Positions 47,586-57,842 of a stretch of 64,000 nucleotides of DNA are shown here, one piece after another. Origin of the DNA: Sorghum bicolor. Taxonomy: Eukaryota > Streptophyta > Magnoliopsida > Poales > Poaceae. Both the position numbers and the translations under genes were made by a program. The number at the start of each line of letters is the position of its first letter. Positions within the stretch are counted from its first letter, which is position 1. A model generated the notes under the pieces. The model was not told the DNA's origin and did no database searches. It saw only the letters and a list, made by a program, of their open reading frames with translations. Location: the NCBI RefSeq assembly GCF_000003195.3, contig NC_012877.2, positions 13,562,839-13,626,838 on the forward strand, read 5' to 3'.

Positions 47586-50500
47586 TAAAAACCTTCATCA
47601 GAACCGACTGCTTGGATCGGTGGAATCTCGTAATCGGCAACCTTGAGAAAATTCTTTTCCCAAATTTCTCCTGAAATACACCTAGTCCTTTCGTAGGTGT
47701 CTGCCTCTGCCGATGCGATGACATAAGAAGAATCTCCTGGGACAATTTCAATCTTGTCACCTACCCACTGGACCAAGCATTGGTGCATTGTAGACGGGAT
47801 GCAACAATTAGCATGAATCCAGTCTCTTCCCAACAGTAAGTTGTAAGCACCCTTTCCACTGATCATGAAGAAGGTTGTCGGCAAGGTTTTACTGCCGATG
47901 GTCAACTCTACGCATATTGCCCCCTTGACCGGAGACACGTTGCCTTCAAAGTCCTTGAGCATCATATCGTTCTTGGTCAGATCCTGATCTCCCTTCCCAA
48001 GCTTCCGATACACTGCATATGGCATGATGTTAATAGCAGCTCCACCATCAATCAAAATCTTGGTCATCGGCTGGCCATCAACCCTTCCTTTGACAAACAG
48101 AGCCTTAAGATGCTGCCTTTCATCATCGGCAGGCTTCTCGAAGATAGCTATCATCGGATCTAGAGCCAACTGAGCTATTTGATCAGAGAACTCCAACTCA
48201 TCATCACTGGATGGCGCAAGGAACTCCATCGGCAACATAAAGACCATGTTGACATCTGCCGATGGACCTTTCCCCTCTGGATCCGGTTGTTGCTGATCCC
48301 CAGACTGTCCAGAGTTCTCGCCCTTGCTTAACTCTTCTCGCCTCTCACGGTGCAGCCTCCTTTTCTGTGTCCTAGTCAATCCCTCTGGACACCAGGGAGG
48401 AAGTTGCTGCTGCCTTACCGATGGGTGACGATTTTCTTTTGGCTCCATCCGGTAAGTATTGGCATCCCTGCAAAATATGAACTCATCGGGAACCCGTGCA
48501 TTAGCCATTTCTTCAAGTTCTTCCTAGTTCCTGGGAAAATATTCAACACGATCCCCAAGCCTGTCGTGCACACTGAGTCTACCCCCAAGCCGACCATGAA
48601 CGGATGCTCTCCCCCTAATCGGCCCATTAAATCGCCGATCATTATCACGATAGTACCGATCGGACCTGTCATACCGGTCATAACCGTTGCACTCAGGACA
48701 ATCTCTGATAGTGGGAAGTTTGATATTTTCTTCCCAACAATGAATGAAGAACGGGCAATTCCAGTGATCCTTATGCCTATTCCACTCCTGTCGGCATCTT
48801 TCCTCTTCCCGACGATAATCCTCTTGCTGGCGCCGATACCGATCTTCACGTTGCTGCCAAGTCTCCCGAGGCCTCCTGTGAGTTATCACAATACCAGACC
48901 GGGTAGGCCCTCCTGAGTTAGCTCCCTCCTGGATCAAACCTTTCCCTTTGGCATCGGCAGTAGTGATCTAATGCTGAGGATCCACCGATGCACTTCTTTC
49001 AGCTGCTTCCGACGTCAAGACATTGGCCTTTCCCTTAGCATCCAACATGTTCGTTGGGAAAGGATGTTGATCAATCTTCATCGGCTTCTGGATCTTGGAA
49101 CTGTCAAATTTGATCCTTCCAGAGTCAATAGCCGATTGCAGCTGCTGTCTGAAAACCTTGCACTCATTGGTGCTGTGAGAAGTTGCATTGTGCCACTTAC
49201 AGTACTTCATCTTTTTCAATTCCTCGGCCGATGGGATCACGTGATTTGGTGACAGTTTGATCTGACCTTCCTGAAGTAGAAAGTCAAATATCCTATCGGC
49301 CTTAGTGATGTCAAACGCGAACTTCTCTGGCTCCTTATGCCCAAAAGGGCAAGACATCGGCTTCTTATTTTTCACCCATTCTGCCAAGCCGATGACCGGT
49401 TCCTCATCAGAGTCTGAGCTTGCCGCTTCATCCACAAATGACACCTTCTTATTCCACGCTCTCTTGGGCTCGAAAGGCTTGATATCTTGATCAGAAATTC
49501 TCTGCACCAAATGACTTAAGCTTTCAAACTCCTGAGACGCGTACTTGTCCCTGATGTGTGGCAACAAACCCTGGAAAGCCAAATCGGCTAGCTGCCGATC
49601 ATCCAGAACCAGGCTATAGCATTTGTTGTTGACTTCCCGTATCCTCTGCACAAAACTTTCAACCGATTCATCATTGCGTTGCCTCAATTTGACCAAATCG
49701 GTGATCTTCTTCTCATGGACCCCAGAAAAGAAGTACTTGTGGAATTGTTTCTCCAGATCGGCCCAAGTAATCACTGAGTTAGGAGGTAATGATATAAACC
49801 AGGTGAAAGCCGATCTAGACAACGACGACGAGAATAAGCGAACCCTTAACTCGTCCCTGTTACCAGCCTCCCCGCATTGGATGATGAATCTATTGACGTG
49901 CTCCATAGTTGACGTATCATCCTGCCCAGAAAACTTAGTAAAATCTGGTACCTTGTACCGATTTGGAAGCGGGATCAAATCATATGCGGGAGGATACGGC
50001 GTCCGATAAGAGTAAGTGTTGACTTTGGGCTTTATCCCAAATTGATCCCTCATTACTTCAGCAATCTTATCGGCCCAATAAGCATCGGCATCTTGCCGAT
50101 GAGGCGGCTGCGGATCCGGCACCTGCTGGTAAACCTCCACGTGTCTGTGCGGCGCATGATCTGCATGGAACATTGGGTTAATCATTTGGCCCCCAATCTG
50201 TGGACCACCAAGCTGTTGTCTGCCAATCTGCTGTCCGCCGCCCTGTTGCCCAAGATTCACTGACTGGTTGGGTATTCCCTGATTATGGAGCCCAGGGTAG
50301 ATCTGGCCTTGCTAGAACCCTGTAACCTGATGATTCTATTGGGGCGTTTGTGGAAAGACTTGCTCCCCAAGCCATCCACTATTAGCATTCATCGGCATGG
50401 GTCCTGCCGATGACTGGTAATTGGGCATTATCATTGAATTGACATGCCCTGGCTGAGTCATAAACCTCTGTTGCATCAGCATTGAGTCTGCCGATGCGTT

Positions 50501-51241
50501 AGGCATCTGGAACATCGGAACTTGAGAATTCCCAGTGTAAGGTCTTGCAGTAGTAGTTGTAGTATACTGGGGACTCTGATTCATCGGCATGCTTGGGGGT
50601 GTCGATGCCATAGGAGCCTTGCCTCTCACATCAGTCGTCTGCGATGTACCCGGTGTTAACTCTGGAGGCATACCATAACCCCACCAGTTAGGAGGAGGAA
50701 TCGATCCTGACATTGCCGATGCCAACAGATCTGTAGCGAGTTTAATCTGCCCATCTGAAGTTGGTGGATTAGTCGTCATCGGTGTAGATCGTGCATTAGT
50801 GACTCCTAACGTGCTTGGCGGAATAGGAATTTCCGTGCCCGCAGCGGCCGTAGGAGCCGATGGAGCTATGACCACCGGTGATCCTAGCTGATGATGAGAG
50901 GGGCCCACATAATCTGGTGGCAGTTGTCCTTCTTTGAAAGTTCTAGCCACGACGTTGAAAACTGTATTGGACAGCACACCAGCTTGGTTGATCAAAGCAC
51001 GGTTGATAGCACTATCAACCATCTCTTGAAGTTTACCAGGATTGGCTTCAAAAGTAACCTGCCGAGGCATCGGCAGCGCATCCTTCTGGATCACTTCGCC
51101 GCTCCTGTTTATGCTGAAGGACCTCAGGCATTGCTGCTTGTAATCCTCCATGGCTTTAGCAATAGCTTGCTTCTGCTCGTCTTTGAGACTATCTTCTGTC
51201 ACGGGGATAACGTTCTCCAAGTCGAACTCAGAATTCGACAT
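47585..51241 (-). pseudogene. gag-pro: Gag-pro of Tat copy 2, four nonsense codons
   Basis: One frame of 1219 codons from ATG 51241 (MSNSEFDLEN) to TAA overlapping the pol ATG. Four in-frame TAG codons at 50336-50338, 50312-50314, 48968-48970 and 48524-48526, all at Gln positions of copy 1. Capsid core, CX2HX4HX4C-type knuckle (CKWHNATSHSTNEC) and retropepsin (LIDGGAAINIMP) are present. No frameshift. Confidence 0.9.
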
Positions 51242-51263
51242 GTTGATCTTGATCTTGAATCTG

Positions 51264-51281
51264 GTCCCACCGGGCGTGCCA
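51264..51281 (-). other. Primer binding site of Tat copy 2
   Basis: Minus-strand TGGCACGCCCGGTGGGAC, identical to copy 1. Confidence 0.75.
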
Positions 51282-51288
51282 AAAGATG

Positions 51289-52002
51289 TGTTGATGCAAA
51301 AGCGAATCTGCAAACACAAAGGGCTAATACCTGATTTAAACGTTAAGGCGTGTCAGCCGATTTGACCTTACTATCGGCAAAGGTGATAACTCGAATACTT
51401 TGGTCCTGACAACAGCGATGCGCCCGGATGCCACGGCCAAGAGGTATTCACGCGAAACTCGAGAACGCGTCGAGCTTAAGTCGACGAATTCCGAAGAACT
51501 CGTAATGAAAAGGAAAAAGTATGACGAAGTCGTCGAAAAGTAGATTGCTAGAATATGAGTAAAAACTGGTGTTTGATTGATTGGCTGATTCATTCCCCAT
51601 TACAAAGCCCTAGGGTCTACATTTATACCCTGCTCCGAGAGCTACAACCAGACACGACTAGAATTCGAATTCCAAATTTGGACAGAATCCGTGTACAAAA
51701 CGATTTAAACAACTAAGGAAAACACAAAACTATCTTGCCGTGACAAGCTAGGACACCACCACGGACCACTTGGTAACCTCCAAGTCTTCCTTCTACGCCA
51801 TCGGCAGACCCCTCATCGGCAACGATCAATACTGGCCATCGGCATGAGCACATCACCACCCATGGACTTAGCCACATCCAGCTATCTCTTCATCGGCAAC
51901 CATCCTCATCGGCAACTCATCCTGTAGACCAAGCACTGCCGTCTTGTCTTGCCGACCTGCATTCTACCGATCATGGACACGTGCCCAAAAACGGTGTCAA
52001 CA
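51289..52002 (-). repeat. 5' LTR of Tat copy 2
   Basis: 714 bp, TGTTGACACC...TGCATCAACA on the minus strand; TATAAAT on the minus strand (plus 51621-51627). Its U5 end agrees with copy 1. Confidence 0.9.
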
Positions 52003-52007
52003 CATCT

Positions 52008-53446
52008 AGAAGACTCCAGAAGCCACCAGACCGAAGCGGAGGCGAAACGGGGCCAGAGGCAGGGCGCCCGCCCTCCTGCCCTGGGCGCCCGCCCCCTCTG
52101 AGAGTCCAATCAGGACTCTGCTTCATGGGAGATCTCCACCGACCTAAAGGATCAAGGATAACCATTCAATCAATGTCGGTTTGATCCAACGGCCCATATT
52201 CACTTGAAGGGACTATAAAACCAGACCCCCTGGCCCCTAGAGGAGAGAGCCTCTCAACCCTAATTCATTATTCTTCAAGGGAGAAGAAGCCTCTGATCAA
52301 GATTAGAGCCACGACATCAATTATACATCTAGATTAGCATAGCTACATAGAATTAGAACTAGAAGGAGTCAATCTTCAATTGGTTTCCGGATCTGTCAAG
52401 AGGATTCTTGGTAATTCTCTAATTGTGCTTCTAATTGCTTTCTAATTATCTTTGTTCTTCAATATTATGAATATGACTTTGTTCTACTTCAATATATTGC
52501 TTATGACTTTGCTCTACTTGTTTATATTCAAGATTATATTGTTCTTAGTTTATCATAGTTATGTACTTGGCTTAGTTAGATTGGATCTATATACATGCTT
52601 AGGATCGTATAGCGTTTGTCCATCGGATCCATGGGTAAATGATAGATATTGTGTAGGCGTGGTGCTTATACCGTATTTATGTGCGATTGTACCCAATATG
52701 CCAGATCGTGGGGTAGTTCGTGATAGTGACAGCTTCATTGATTCTTATATAGTCCCCCTCTCGTGTATTGGGCTGGCAGAGCAATATTATTACAGGGGAG
52801 TGATTGCTATGTTTCTCATTTACCTTGCTAATATCACTATGCATGGGCGTAGTCTTGTCTCACAATGATTGCTAAGTATGCTTGCACTAATTATGATAAT
52901 GCTAGACTATATAGTTGAGAATAACTTAGGGAATATTCTTGTAGTTCGTTCTAATACCATGCTAATGGCTTTCTAGAGTATCTAATTGAGGTGCTTATCA
53001 TATTTATTATGTGGCTAGATCAGATTAATTATCTTTGTCACTATTCATTACTTTATATATCTTTTATGTGACATTTATCCCTGTATGAAAGAGTTAGATA
53101 AATGTTCTCAATTATACATGCAATGATGGATACTCAATCTCATATTCTATTCTGTAATCAATAGTGATGATTGCTAATCCCTTCCCAGTGGTAAAAATAT
53201 AAATAACGATACCTGGAATACTTCCCGGTTAAAATGCTACATCGGTATTAATCTGTGCGCTTGCAGATCCCATTCATTATTTATTTAGGAGAGCAATTGC
53301 ATATTTCAATACTGCGTCTCTTATATCATGCTGGGGATGACAACTTGGCTGAAGTGGTGTGAGGGATAGGTTTGGCATTTTTGGCACCGTTACTAGATTT
53401 AGAGAACTTAGTCTACTTTTGGTAATGATGTTAAGAATACCCAACA
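52008..53446 (+). repeat. 3' LTR of the Athila-like element, remaining 1439 bp
   Basis: Resumes after CATCT. Together with 39338-39553 it totals 1655 bp, equal to the 5' LTR. TATAAAA at 52214-52220. Ends ATACCCAACA, then TGCGT. Confidence 0.95.
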
Positions 53447-54870
53447 TGCGTCGCCGTAAAGACCCTCCTCTTGGTCCTACCGGTCGCCGCTGCCGCCTTT
53501 GTCGCCCCAAGACGCGTCGGCTCGGTGTGAGGGGCAGGGGGGTCACTAGTCGCCAGATCGCCAGTGATCGGCGCGATGTTTGGATGACTGCGCGACCTTC
53601 GGACCAAAGAGGGCGCGACCTCCTCTTCCTCATCGTCGTCATCGGCAATCCTGACGAGCCGACGACGCTTCGGCGCTTGGCTGCTCTCTACCGGCAGCGC
53701 CTCCGTAGGGGACGGATCCACCACCACTGGCCTTTTCCCCGCCACTCTGTCCTCGGTGGTCGGGGTGGGACGGTTCTGCTCCTCCTCGCTGGTGGTGTAT
53801 TGAGGACACCGAGCAGCGTCGTCCTCTCGCGGGTCCATCCCCGCAGGATTTTCCATACCATGTGCCAGTGAAACGTACACTGCGCACCGGTCAACGTCTC
53901 CAATCTACAGTAGAACCATCGACAAGTCATCAACTTAAAGGACAAGTACTCAAAGAGCAGTACTAGTCAATAACATTATTTATTTACCTTAGGAGCTGGT
54001 CGCCCCCGTTTGAAGGCGTGCATCCGATCACTGCTTCGAACGAAGTTGTCGTCCGTAAAGTTGAACAGCTAGTTCATTAGCTGCTGCACCTCCGCCTTCT
54101 CTAGACCATCAGGGCTCATTCTGGTCGGGTCCTGGCTCCCCGCGTACTCGTATGCCGAGTGTACCCTCCTCTGGCAGGGCATCACCCGACGAACAATAAA
54201 GTTACCGACCACTCCTGGCTCGTCTAAGCGGGACCAGTCGATCAGTTTCATCAGGTCTGCCACCTGACCAGTGAATTCCGAGTGGTCTATCCAGTTGACC
54301 CTCTTCTCGGGGATGTAGCCCACGTCGCAGAACGTGGAGCTGCCCGGCTCTTCCCTGATATAGAACCACTTCTTGTACCATTCGGTGAGAGAAGTGTTCC
54401 ATGGGCAGTTGAGGTACCTTCATCCCATCACGCGGATTGAGGTATAATCCACCTGCAATCTTAGAGCCTCCAACTGCTCCCTTCTTCCTCAGACAAAAAA
54501 GATAGCGAAAAAGGTCAAAGTGCGGCTCTATCCCAACATAGGCCTCACACAAATGAATGAAGGTGGAGATGAGAAGAATAGAGTTCGGGTGCAAGTTGCA
54601 GATCCCGATCTCATAGTAAAGAAGAAGGCCCTGGAGGAAAGGGTGGACAGGAATCCCAAAGCCCCTCTTAAAAAAATCTTCAAAAACTACGATCTCACCG
54701 GCACGGGGGTCGGGGTAGCTTTCCCCTTTGGGCGCCCTCCAGCCACCGAGCTGTTGGTTGTGAAGTAGCCCCATTCCAACGAGGTCGTTGAGGGACCTCG
54801 TGCTGCTTCGGGACTTCTTCCACTCCTTCGCCATCAGTTCAGCCCTTTTCTTCGAGTCACTCTTCGCCAT
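53447..54870 (-). pseudogene. Antisense gene of the RIRE2-like element, 5' exons with PF04195-like domain
   Basis: Starts at ATG 54870 (MAKSDSKKRAELMAKEWK), about 125 bases after a minus-strand TATA box. The first exon carries the 'putative gypsy type transposon' domain (PF04195) pattern: HPFLQGLLLYYEIGICNLHPN, then FIHLCEAYVGIEPHFDLFRYLF. A frameshift near 54410 moves the reading to the frame with TEWYKKWFYI and YIPEKRVNW, which runs to a GTAAAT donor near 53990. The next exon (from about 53906, GDVDRCAVYVSL) is acidic/Pro-rich with a KRRRL basic patch and an EEEE run. It is cut at 53447 by the Athila-like insertion and resumes at 32702. Function unknown. Confidence 0.7.
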
Positions 54871-54992
54871 TGATGCTGCAGAAGTGATTGCGAGCTGGAC
54901 GATTAAAGATGGAGGTTGCAGAAGGCAGGAATGGCAAGAACAGAAGGCTTGAAGGCAAAGGCAGGGTAAAGATTACGGGCGTGGTGTTGAGT

Positions 54993-54999
54993 CTTTATA
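54993..54999 (-). promoter_or_regulatory. TATA box of the RIRE2-like antisense gene
   Basis: TATAAAG on the minus strand, about 125 bases upstream of ATG 54870; same relative place as in Tat copies 1 and 2. Confidence 0.5.
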
Positions 55000-55294
55000 G
55001 GCAATGGCTCCACCTCTTCCACTTTCCGCATTCTTGGGAAGTGGGCGGGCCCTGCGGCGGATGCGGCGTTTCGGTTTTCAATAATTACCGACAGTTAATA
55101 CGGTGGCTTTTCTGTATAATTGGTGGTTTTCTTTTCTTTAACCACGCAAAGAGCGGCTGCACAGTTACCCGGCGCACCTTTTCATGCAACCGTCTGACAA
55201 TACGTCAGGGTGTCTTGTCACATCACATATTAATGTGGCAAGATACTTTTTCCAAAAGACAAATACAATTGGTGGAGGATTATGCGTAACACCT

Positions 55295-55720
55295 GGGGAC
55301 TGTACCGACCACCGTGCACAGTATGCTCGGGGACTAGTCGACCAGCCCACCAATTTGAGGTTTTGGGGACTGTACCGACCACCGAGCACTGTATGCTCGG
55401 GGACTGGTTGACCAGTCTACCAGTTCAAAATTTTGAGGACTGTACCGACCACCGAGCACTGTATGCTCAGGGACTGGTTGACCAGTCTACCAGTTCGAAA
55501 TTTTGAGGGCTATACCAACCACCGAGCACTGTATGCTTGGGGACTGGTCGACCAGCCCACCAATTTGAGGTTTTGGGGACTGTACCAACCACCGAGCAGT
55601 GTATGCTCAGGGACTGGTTGATCAGCCCACAAATTTGAGGAGTTCGGGGACTGGTCGATTAGTGTATTTGCAGACGTGCATAATATGCTCGGGGACTGGT
55701 AAATTCAATTTTTAGACCTT
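55295..55720 (+). repeat. 70-bp tandem array near the 3' LTR of the RIRE2-like element
   Basis: Units start at 55295, 55365, 55435, 55505 and 55575 (exact 70-bp period), with a degenerate sixth from 55645. Each has GACTGTACCGACCACCGAGC followed by GCTCGGGGACTGGT and a GACCAG(T/C)C(T/C)ACCA segment. Single GCTCGGGGACT copies continue towards the LTR (about 55690, 55750, 55862). Confidence 0.9.
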
Positions 55721-56156
55721 GCTACAAGGCTCATACTTCGTCTTCCAGCAAGCTCGGGGACTACATCGGTACGATGCAACTGGCGATGCATCACAGTTTT
55801 GAAATTTCTATGAAGACTTTTTTGACCCTGGCACCACGTGCCTACGTCACCTACTACCAGGCTCGGGGACTAAGTGGGCACACTTCACCTTGCGGTGAAT
55901 ATGCTTGCTTTTTTGAGGTCTATACTTTTCAGAAAAGTAAAGTGGGCACACTTCACCAGGAAAGAAATCTTTTTCAATTTAGAGCACCATGCATTCTTCG
56001 AACAACCTGCTTCTTCGATGTCAATGTTGATCAACTGTCTTTTGAGTTGGTCAAAATACCGTTGCAACTGTTTGGGCGAATTTCCTGGTTATTGAAGACG
56101 TCAAGCCTCACTGATCGAAGAAGCTCAAGACAGCGTGTTACATCATAATACATGGT
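55721..56156. other. Spacer between tandem array and PPT
   Basis: No gene. Scattered CTCGGGGACT cores and two copies of AAGTGGGCACACTTCACC (about 55872 and 55940). Confidence 0.5.
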
Positions 56157-56170
56157 GCTCGGGGACTAGC
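56157..56170 (+). other. Polypurine tract of the RIRE2-like element
   Basis: GCTCGGGGACTAGC directly before the 3' LTR, the same core as in the tandem array. Confidence 0.65.
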
Positions 56171-56631
56171 TATGGGGGTATAAACCCCTATACCCTTACG
56201 GCTAGACTTGGGCCAGGAGGCTTGGCCCATCACAAGGACAGTTCGAGGCTTGATCCAACTACTCGGAGTTTCGCGCAAGGAAACAAGACTTGGAGATCAA
56301 GCCGGATTCTGGTCGATTACAATAGGAATTGATATCGTACTATCTATGGCAATTGTAACCGACGAGGATTCGTTTCCAGATCTGTAACCCTGCCCTCCGG
56401 ACTATATAAGGAGGGGCAAGGGACCCCTCTCAGGACAGATTATTCTCTCAACACAATTCAATACAATCAGACGCAGGACGTAGGTATTACGTCCACACGG
56501 CGGCCGAACCTGGATAAAAACCTTATCTGTGTCTTGCGTCACCATTAAGTTCGTAACTTGCGCACCGTCTACGGATAAACTACTACCGTGGGTATACCCC
56601 AAGGTAGACTGCCGACTAGCTTTCGTCGACA
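56171..56631 (+). repeat. 3' LTR of the RIRE2-like element
   Basis: 461 bp, starts TATGGGGG where the 5' LTR has TGTGGGGG, ends TCGTCGACA. TATATAAG at 56403-56410. About 24 differences from the 5' LTR. Confidence 0.85.
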
Positions 56632-57842
56632 CTTCCTCTCCCTCTCTCACCCGCTGACAGGCCAAGCCCACCTGTCAGCATCTTCCTCCTCCAACCGCCC
56701 GCTCCCTCCCTCTCTCCCGGTGCTGGAAACCGTAAGCCCCCCGCTCCCACGATCTCCCACTCCTCTCCCCGCACGCCTCGGCTTCAAGTGGAGAGCGTCT
56801 GCGCGCCCGAGCACTCCCCCTCCCCATTTCCCTCCTCTCCTCGCCTCCGCTCCTGCTTGCTGCGCGCAACGACCATCGCCGGAGCGCCACCGCGACCCTC
56901 CGCGCGAAATCCGTCGGACCGAGTTGTCTTTGCCCGCTTCGTGCTGTGGTGAGCATCGCCATCTTCCCCGCTTCCTCCCGGTGCTCCTCTCGTTTCTTTT
57001 TGTGGTCTCTAGCGCCGTAATCGTGTGCTCCGGCGGTTCGGCAATGGTGCCGCCGCGGGCCGTGGTGCGCGGGCCCTTCCCCGGCCGCGCAAGGTCCCAG
57101 GTTGGACTTGCCTTCGCCCTCTCTCTCTCCCGAAGCTTTTGGTTCGCGAAATGGTGTACCGTAGCACCCGGACGATCAACTCCGGCGACCTCGCATCGCC
57201 GGCAATGGCGGCGCCGCCGTTCCCCTCCTCCCCTCTGGCGGCCATGCCTCCCCCTTCCTCTCTCTCATCACTTGCTTCTAATCGCAGCTTTTGAATTCTA
57301 ATCCAAGGGCCCAGAGCTCCCGATACCCCTTCGGGGGTGATTTTGTTAAAGAGACCCCCATTTTCCCTCTATTTGCACCGCAGTACTCGGCCAGAGAGAA
57401 TTCCAGGGTTTTCCAATTTATTTTAAATCGTTTAAACTTTGCAATAATCACAGAATTGCCACTGAGTTTGTTTAGGCCATAAAATATTCGTTTTAGCTCC
57501 GATTTGACCCGTTCAAGTAGTGTTAGATTCGTATTCAAATTCTCTACATATTAGTACCACTGTTACTGCAGTTTGCAACTTTTTATTTTTACGTCTAGGT
57601 TTAATTAATTAAATGGCTATAGGAAATCGCCGTAAATTCGTAACTCGATCGTTTTAGTTCCGATTTTCGTGATCTTCGTATCTATGTGATCGTAGCGAAA
57701 CGTAGGTTTTGTTTTAAAAATTTTATTTTGTTTTTTATCTGTTGGTGTACTATTCTAGTTAAAGTATTATTTGCTTGTATGATTGAACCTGGATGCGTGT
57801 TGTTGTGTGGTGCCGATCGAGCGCAGATGGTGACGTGACCGT
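56632..57842 (+). mobile_element. Tekay-like LTR, continuation
   Basis: Continues 23392-23738: pyrimidine-rich and GC-rich block (56632-57300), then AT-rich sequence with GATCGTAGCGAAACGTAGG typical of RIRE3-type LTRs. It stops at 57842 without a CA end, where another LTR begins. The 237-codon frame in the GC-rich block has no domain and is taken as chance. Confidence 0.55.

Larger units (their letters stand above)
39554..52002 (-). mobile_element. Tat-type LTR retrotransposon, copy 2, reverse orientation
   Basis: 12,449 bp, same family and gene order as copy 1, flanked by CATCT. Left (3') LTR 697 bp, right (5') LTR 714 bp, about 1% different apart from a remodelled outer end of the left LTR. 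Gag-pro has 4 nonsense codons, pol has 2 frameshifts and 2 stops, and the antisense gene has 3 nonsense codons. It is enriched in GCCGAT/ATCGGC like copy 1. Confidence 0.95.
32703..53446 (+). mobile_element. Athila-like gag/protease-only LTR retrotransposon (TR-GAG type), carrying Tat copy 2
   Basis: Target duplication TGCGT (32698-32702 and 53447-53451). LTRs are 1655 bp each once the insert and its duplication are removed, differing at about 35 sites (about 2%). The internal part is only 34358-39337 (5 kb): PBS, one gag-protease frame, 2.2 kb of non-coding DNA and PPT. There is no reverse transcriptase, RNase H or integrase, so the element is non-autonomous. It landed in an exon of the antisense gene of the RIRE2-like element. 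Confidence 0.9.
23739..56631 (+). mobile_element. RIRE2-like Tat-lineage Ty3/gypsy element carrying nested insertions
   Basis: Own sequence is 23739-32702 plus 53447-56631 (about 12.1 kb); the rest is the Athila-like element and its insert. LTRs of 460 and 461 bp differ at roughly 24 sites (about 5%). Order: 5' LTR, PBS, broken gag-pol with dual RNase H, convergent antisense gene, 70-bp tandem array, PPT, 3' LTR. The flanks do not give a clean target duplication: CTTCC follows the right end, while on the left CTTCC is separated from the LTR by CCC. TGGTCG/CGACCA is enriched, about 40 by eye. Confidence 0.85.

Noticed and set aside
53359..53871. 170-codon plus-strand Arg-rich frame
   Set aside because: It crosses the 3' LTR border into the antisense gene of the RIRE2-like element; mirror of the acidic minus-strand exon.
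56588..57301. 237-codon frame rich in Pro/Ser/Arg
   Set aside because: It starts in the RIRE2-like LTR and crosses into the GC-rich block of the Tekay-like LTR; low complexity, no domain.
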